Positions 60,583-64,000 of a stretch of 64,000 nucleotides of DNA are shown piece after piece. A model generated the notes under the pieces. It ran no database searches. It was not told the DNA's origin and was given only the letters and a program-made list of their open reading frames with translations. A program made the translations under genes and the position numbers. Numbering within the stretch: the first letter of the stretch is position 1; each line of letters starts with the position of its first letter. The stretch is from [Clostridium] scindens (GTDB lineage: Bacteria; Bacillota; Clostridia; Lachnospirales; Lachnospiraceae), in the NCBI RefSeq assembly GCF_019597925.1, contig NZ_CP080442.1, positions 3,301,501 to 3,365,500 on the forward strand. The letters run 5' to 3'.

Positions 60583-62346
60583 CTACATCTTCCGAAATCT
60601 ATCGTACCTATGCTTCGTCAGTTCTTCAGCTGACAGTTTTCCATAGGAAATTAAAAACCGCTCCATCTCCCGCTCCAGCTGCGTAATGACCTTCTTTAGA
60701 TTCTGCACGGTATAGTGAGCCGGCTCCGGGAATACCTGCTCCACGATTCCCAGACGCTTAAGGTCTCCTGCCGTCAGCTTCATCACGCCTGCCGCCTCTT
60801 TTGCCATAGTGCTGTCCTTCCACAGGATGCTGGCAAATCCTTCCGGCGAGAGAATGGAGTAGATGGAGTTCTCAAGCATCCATACCTCGTCTGCCGTTGC
60901 CATGGCAAGGGCGCCGCCGCTCCCGCCTTCGCCGATAATCACGGAAAGTACCGGGACTTTTAAGCCTGACATCTCATAGATGTTTCTGGCAATGGCCTCT
61001 CCCTGGCCCCTCTCCTCTGCTTCCAGGCCGCAGAACGCTCCTGGCGTATCTACAAAGCAGATGACCGGACGGGCGAATTTTTCCGCCTGCTTCATCAGCC
61101 TCAACGCCTTGCGGTAGCCGTCCGGAGATGGCATTCCGAAATTACGCTCGATATTCTCCTTGGTGTTGGTTCCCTTGGCCTGGGCGATCACCGTCACCGG
61201 CTTGCCGTGGAATCTGGCCACGCCGCCGATGATCGCCTTGTCATCTGCATAATATCTGTCTCCGTGAAATTCTATGAAATCCGTAAACAGTGCTTCGATA
61301 TAGTCGCTGCCTACCGGACGGTCCTTCATACGGGAAATCTGCACCCGGTCCCAGGCATTTGCCACCTTGTTGTTCGGCAGGGCTGCGTCTGCTTCCTCTG
61401 CCTCCATCTCTATCTGCGCTTCCCCGGCTTCTTTCTTAATAAATCCGATCTGAAGAATAGATGCTTCTTCATGCGCTGTCTCAGCCTCATTCTTATGCAG
61501 TTTCAGAATCTGGGACAGCGTCTCCCTTAACTGCGGACGCTCCACGATTCCGTCGATGAATCCGTGCTCCAGAAGGAACTCGGAACGCTGGAACCCCTTC
61601 GGCAGTTTCTGTCCGATGGTCTGCTCGATGACTCTGGGACCTGCGAATCCAATCAGCGCCTTCGGCTCTGCCAGTATCACGTCGCCCAGCATGGCGAAGC
61701 TGGCCGTCACGCCTCCGGTGGTAGGATCCGTCAGCACGCTGATATAGAGAAGCCCTGCGTCGCTGTGGCGCTTAAGGGCAGCGGAAGTCTTGGCCATCTG
61801 CATCAGGGACGTGATTCCCTCCTGCATCCTGGCGCCCCCGGAGCATGCGAAGATGATCATCGGAAGTTTTTCTTCGGTGGCTCTTTCTACCGCCCGGGCG
61901 ATCTTCTCGCCCACCACTTCGCCCATGCTGGCCATGAGAAAACGTCCGTCGCAGACGCCAAGGGCAACTTCAGTTCCATGAATACATGCTTTTCCTGTAA
62001 TGACAGCCTCATCAAGACCCGTTTTTTCCTTAAGTACTTCCAGCTTCTCTTCGTATCCTTTGTAATCCAGCGGGTTCCTGGTGGCAAGCCCCTGATCCCA
62101 CTCTTCAAACGTGCCTTCATCTGCCACCATCTCTATGCGGCGGTATGCGTGGACACGGAAATATCCTCCACATTTGGGGCAGATATAATAGCCCTTTTTC
62201 ACATCCTCCGCAATAATGGCGCTGCCGCATTTATTACATTTGCGCAGAAGCCCTTCCGGAACTACCGGCTTCGCAGCACTCAAAGAAATATAATTTTTCC
62301 TGCCAGAAGAAAGTCTGGTCTTTTTAAACATGTTGTCTAATTTCAT
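60583..62346 (-). CDS. accDA: Acetyl-CoA carboxylase carboxyltransferase, fused beta-alpha subunits (AccD-AccA)
   Basis: This 587-residue protein combines the two carboxyltransferase subunits, separate in most bacteria. The AccD half (about 1-295) has the zinc ribbon CNKCGSAIIA and CPKCGGYFRV, then FACSGGARMQEGITSLMQMA and LTDPTTGGVTASFAMLGDV. The AccA half (about 335-587) has PVGSDYIEALFTDFIEFHGD, TVIAQAKGTNTKENIERNFG and IIGEGGSGGALAMATADEVW. It transfers carboxyl from carboxybiotin-BCCP to acetyl-CoA, giving malonyl-CoA. The end of the protein has no sign of a disrupted frame. It is 12 bases after accC. Confidence 0.95.
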   Translation of the reverse strand: MKLDNMFKKTRLSSGRKNYISLSAAKPVVPEGLLRKCNKCGSAIIAEDVKKGYYICPKCGGYFRVHAYRRIEMVADEGTFEEWDQGLATRNPLDYKGYEEKLEVLKEKTGLDEAVITGKACIHGTEVALGVCDGRFLMASMGEVVGEKIARAVERATEEKLPMIIFACSGGARMQEGITSLMQMAKTSAALKRHSDAGLLYISVLTDPTTGGVTASFAMLGDVILAEPKALIGFAGPRVIEQTIGQKLPKGFQRSEFLLEHGFIDGIVERPQLRETLSQILKLHKNEAETAHEEASILQIGFIKKEAGEAQIEMEAEEADAALPNNKVANAWDRVQISRMKDRPVGSDYIEALFTDFIEFHGDRYYADDKAIIGGVARFHGKPVTVIAQAKGTNTKENIERNFGMPSPDGYRKALRLMKQAEKFARPVICFVDTPGAFCGLEAEERGQGEAIARNIYEMSGLKVPVLSVIIGEGGSGGALAMATADEVWMLENSIYSILSPEGFASILWKDSTMAKEAAGVMKLTAGDLKRLGIVEQVFPEPAHYTVQNLKKVITQLEREMERFLISYGKLSAEELTKHRYDRFRKM

Positions 62347-62358
62347 AGAATGTCACCT

Positions 62359-63693
62359 TTACATTTTCTCAATAAATTCAATGTCAATATCCCCGGAGAG
62401 ATAGTCCGGGTGGTTCAGAATCTCATACTGGTAGTCTACGTTGGTATCTATTCCTTCAATAATGATCTCCCCAAGGGCGCTCTGCATCTTGCGGATGGCC
62501 TCATTGCGGTTCTTGGCCCATACGATCAGCTTCGCCACCATGGAATCATAGTAAGGCGGGATGGTATAGCCGCTGTAGATCGCCGAGTCGATGCGGATTC
62601 CCTTGCCGCCCGGCAGATACATATCCGTTATGGTGCCTGGGGACGGGCGGAATCCCTTTTCCGGGTTCTCCGCGTTAATCCTGCACTCGATGGCGTGGCC
62701 GCTCAGATGCACGTCTTCCTGGGCGTAAGATAACTTCTTGCCCGAAGCGATACGTATCTGCTCCTTGATCAGATCGATCCCAGTCACCCATTCCGTCACC
62801 GGATGCTCTACCTGGATCCGAGTGTTCATTTCCATAAAATAGAAGTTCCCATTCTTCTCCAGAAGGAATTCTATGGTTCCTGCATTTACATAGCCCGCTG
62901 CCTTTGCCGCCTTGACGGCCGCGTCTCCCATCTTCTTACGAAGTTCCTCGGACAGCGCGACGGACGGAGATTCTTCGATCATCTTCTGATGGTTCCGCTG
63001 GATGGAGCAGTCCCGCTCTCCAAGATGGATGACGTTGCCGTAGCTATCCGCCAGAATCTGGAACTCGATATGCCTTGGGTGCTGGACGAAATGCTCGATA
63101 TACATGGTATTGTCGCCAAAGGCCATCTGGGTCTCCTTCTGAGCCGTATTGAAACTCTGCTGGAATTCTTCTGGCGTATTGGCCACACGCATACCTTTGC
63201 CGCCTCCGCCAAGGGCAGCCTTTACGATGACCGGATATCCCACCTCATCCGCGATCCTGGCGCCTTCCTTCGCGTCATAGATTGGCTCCTTGCTTCCGGG
63301 AATCACCGGAACCCCTGCGGCTACCATGGTATTCCTGGCTTCCTGCTTATTTCCAAGCCTTGCGATAACCTTGGAATCCGGACCGATAAAGGTGATGTTG
63401 CACTGCTCGCACAACTCCGCGAATTTTGCATTCTCCGACAGGAACCCAAATCCCGGATGTATGGCATCCGCGCCGGTCACGATGGTCGCGCTGATGATGC
63501 GGTCCATGCTGAGATAACTCTCGCTTGATGGTGCCGGCCCGATGCAGACCGCCTCGTCCGCCAGTTTCGTATGCAGGGCCTCCCGGTCCGCCTCCGAATA
63601 TACCGCTACCGTCTCAATACCCATTTCCCGGCAGGCACGGATGATACGCACCGCAATCTCGCCCCGGTTGGCAATTAATACTTTCTTTATCAT
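62359..63693 (-). CDS. accC: Acetyl-CoA carboxylase, biotin carboxylase subunit
   Basis: This 444-residue ATP-grasp enzyme carboxylates biotin on BCCP. It starts MIKKVLIANRGEIAVRIIRA, contains the Gly-rich loop ALGGGGKGMRVANTPEEF, FGDNTMYIEHFVQHPRHIEF, and the catalytic stretch FMEMNTRIQVEHPVTEWVTG, and ends with the SGDIDIEFIEKM tail. The start at 63693 follows AGGTG by 6 bases; a GTG three codons earlier is less likely. It lies 9 bases after fabZ. The biotin carrier accB would be further upstream, outside the window. Confidence 0.97.
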   Translation of the reverse strand: MIKKVLIANRGEIAVRIIRACREMGIETVAVYSEADREALHTKLADEAVCIGPAPSSESYLSMDRIISATIVTGADAIHPGFGFLSENAKFAELCEQCNITFIGPDSKVIARLGNKQEARNTMVAAGVPVIPGSKEPIYDAKEGARIADEVGYPVIVKAALGGGGKGMRVANTPEEFQQSFNTAQKETQMAFGDNTMYIEHFVQHPRHIEFQILADSYGNVIHLGERDCSIQRNHQKMIEESPSVALSEELRKKMGDAAVKAAKAAGYVNAGTIEFLLEKNGNFYFMEMNTRIQVEHPVTEWVTGIDLIKEQIRIASGKKLSYAQEDVHLSGHAIECRINAENPEKGFRPSPGTITDMYLPGGKGIRIDSAIYSGYTIPPYYDSMVAKLIVWAKNRNEAIRKMQSALGEIIIEGIDTNVDYQYEILNHPDYLSGDIDIEFIEKM

Positions 63694-63702
63694 GCATCTC
63701 AC

Positions 63703-64000
63703 CTATCCAATCATAAATGTCAACTCTGCGCTTACGACCGTCTTGCCGTCCACGCTTGCTATTGCCTCGCCCACGCCCACAGGGCCTTTCTGCTTGATGA
63801 TCTTCGTCTCCAGGCGAACCTTGTCGCCAGGCACGATCTTTCCCTTGAACTTGCACTTGTTGATGCCGCCGAAATAGGCGATCTTTCCCTTGTTCGCCTC
63901 CATGCTCAAGATGGCGACCGCGCCCACCTGCGCCAGCGCCTCCACCGTCAGCACGCCCGGCATCACCGGCTCCTGCGGGAAATGGCCCGCGAAGAACTCC
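63703..64000 (-). CDS. fabZ: 3-hydroxyacyl-[acyl-carrier-protein] dehydratase FabZ (partial, start missing)
   Basis: The visible 98 C-terminal residues include the catalytic histidine motif FFAGHFPQEPVMPGV, then LTVEALAQVGAVAIL with the catalytic Glu, and the hot-dog-fold strands IAYFGGINKCKFKGKIVPGD. It dehydrates 3-hydroxyacyl-ACP in fatty-acid elongation. The start runs beyond the window edge. It heads the visible part of the fabZ-accC-accDA operon. Confidence 0.96.
   Translation of the reverse strand, partial: EFFAGHFPQEPVMPGVLTVEALAQVGAVAILSMEANKGKIAYFGGINKCKFKGKIVPGDKVRLETKIIKQKGPVGVGEAIASVDGKTVVSAELTFMIG

Overview
The window looks like the chromosome of a spore-forming, strictly anaerobic Gram-positive bacterium of the class Clostridia, most likely family Lachnospiraceae. 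The supports are: an AA-AB-AC-AD-AE spoVA cluster beside a spoIIAA-spoIIAB-sigF cluster, a T-box on valS, HydE/HydG/HydF maturases for [FeFe] hydrogenase, a fused accDA, surface proteins ending in a KTGD-type sorting signal, and AGGAGG ribosome sites throughout. The genus cannot be fixed from the sequence alone.

Layout. 1-2.5 kb: the start of a MacB/LolD-type ABC ATPase, tRNA-Gly(CCC), a small unknown gene and a Na/phosphate symporter. 2.6-7.2 kb (minus): two sporulation clusters; spoVA is preceded by a 51-codon gene and a good sigma-G/sigma-F type promoter. 7.2-15.4 kb (minus): one transcription unit, T-box-valS-LTA synthase-like-folC-44 aa ORF-TPR protein, closed by a terminator. 15.4-21.2 kb: two paralogous wall-anchored beta-helix proteins flanking a divergent zinc-ribbon membrane protein. 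21.3-30.6 kb: an accessory-looking stretch with a truncated Rpn/transposase-family gene carrying a 297-bp tandem duplication, a flavodoxin reductase, a frameshifted AEC transporter, a sigma factor/membrane protein/ABC transporter operon whose permease is also frameshifted, a macrodomain ADP-ribosyl hydrolase, a deoxyinosine glycosylase and a MutS-family ATPase.

30.7-52.3 kb (minus) is a complete type IV pilus operon: major pilin, a small membrane protein, prepilin peptidase, PilC, a PilM-PilN fusion, a PilO-like protein, PilB, PilT, then four prepilin-like proteins. One of these is a 3,737-residue giant with a canonical prepilin leader, about 38 GLUG-like repeats, a discoidin-like domain and a long fibronectin-III-like tail. 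The last has a C-terminal segment resembling a CBM5/12 carbohydrate-binding module. This operon is the most striking system here and reads as a retractable pilus carrying very large adhesive minor pilins.

52.3-52.9 kb is a divergent control region: a strong pilA promoter on the minus strand; on the plus strand a promoter with TTGCATAA-type boxes and a structured leader ending in an intrinsic terminator ahead of hydE-hydG-hydF (a candidate riboswitch or attenuator). 56.7-58.8 kb: a CmpB-like membrane protein whose ribosome site lies in a long hairpin, a sirtuin and a HAD phosphatase. 58.9-64 kb (minus): a fatty-acid synthesis cluster, fabZ (partial)-accC-accDA-nitronate monooxygenase/FabK-like-marR.
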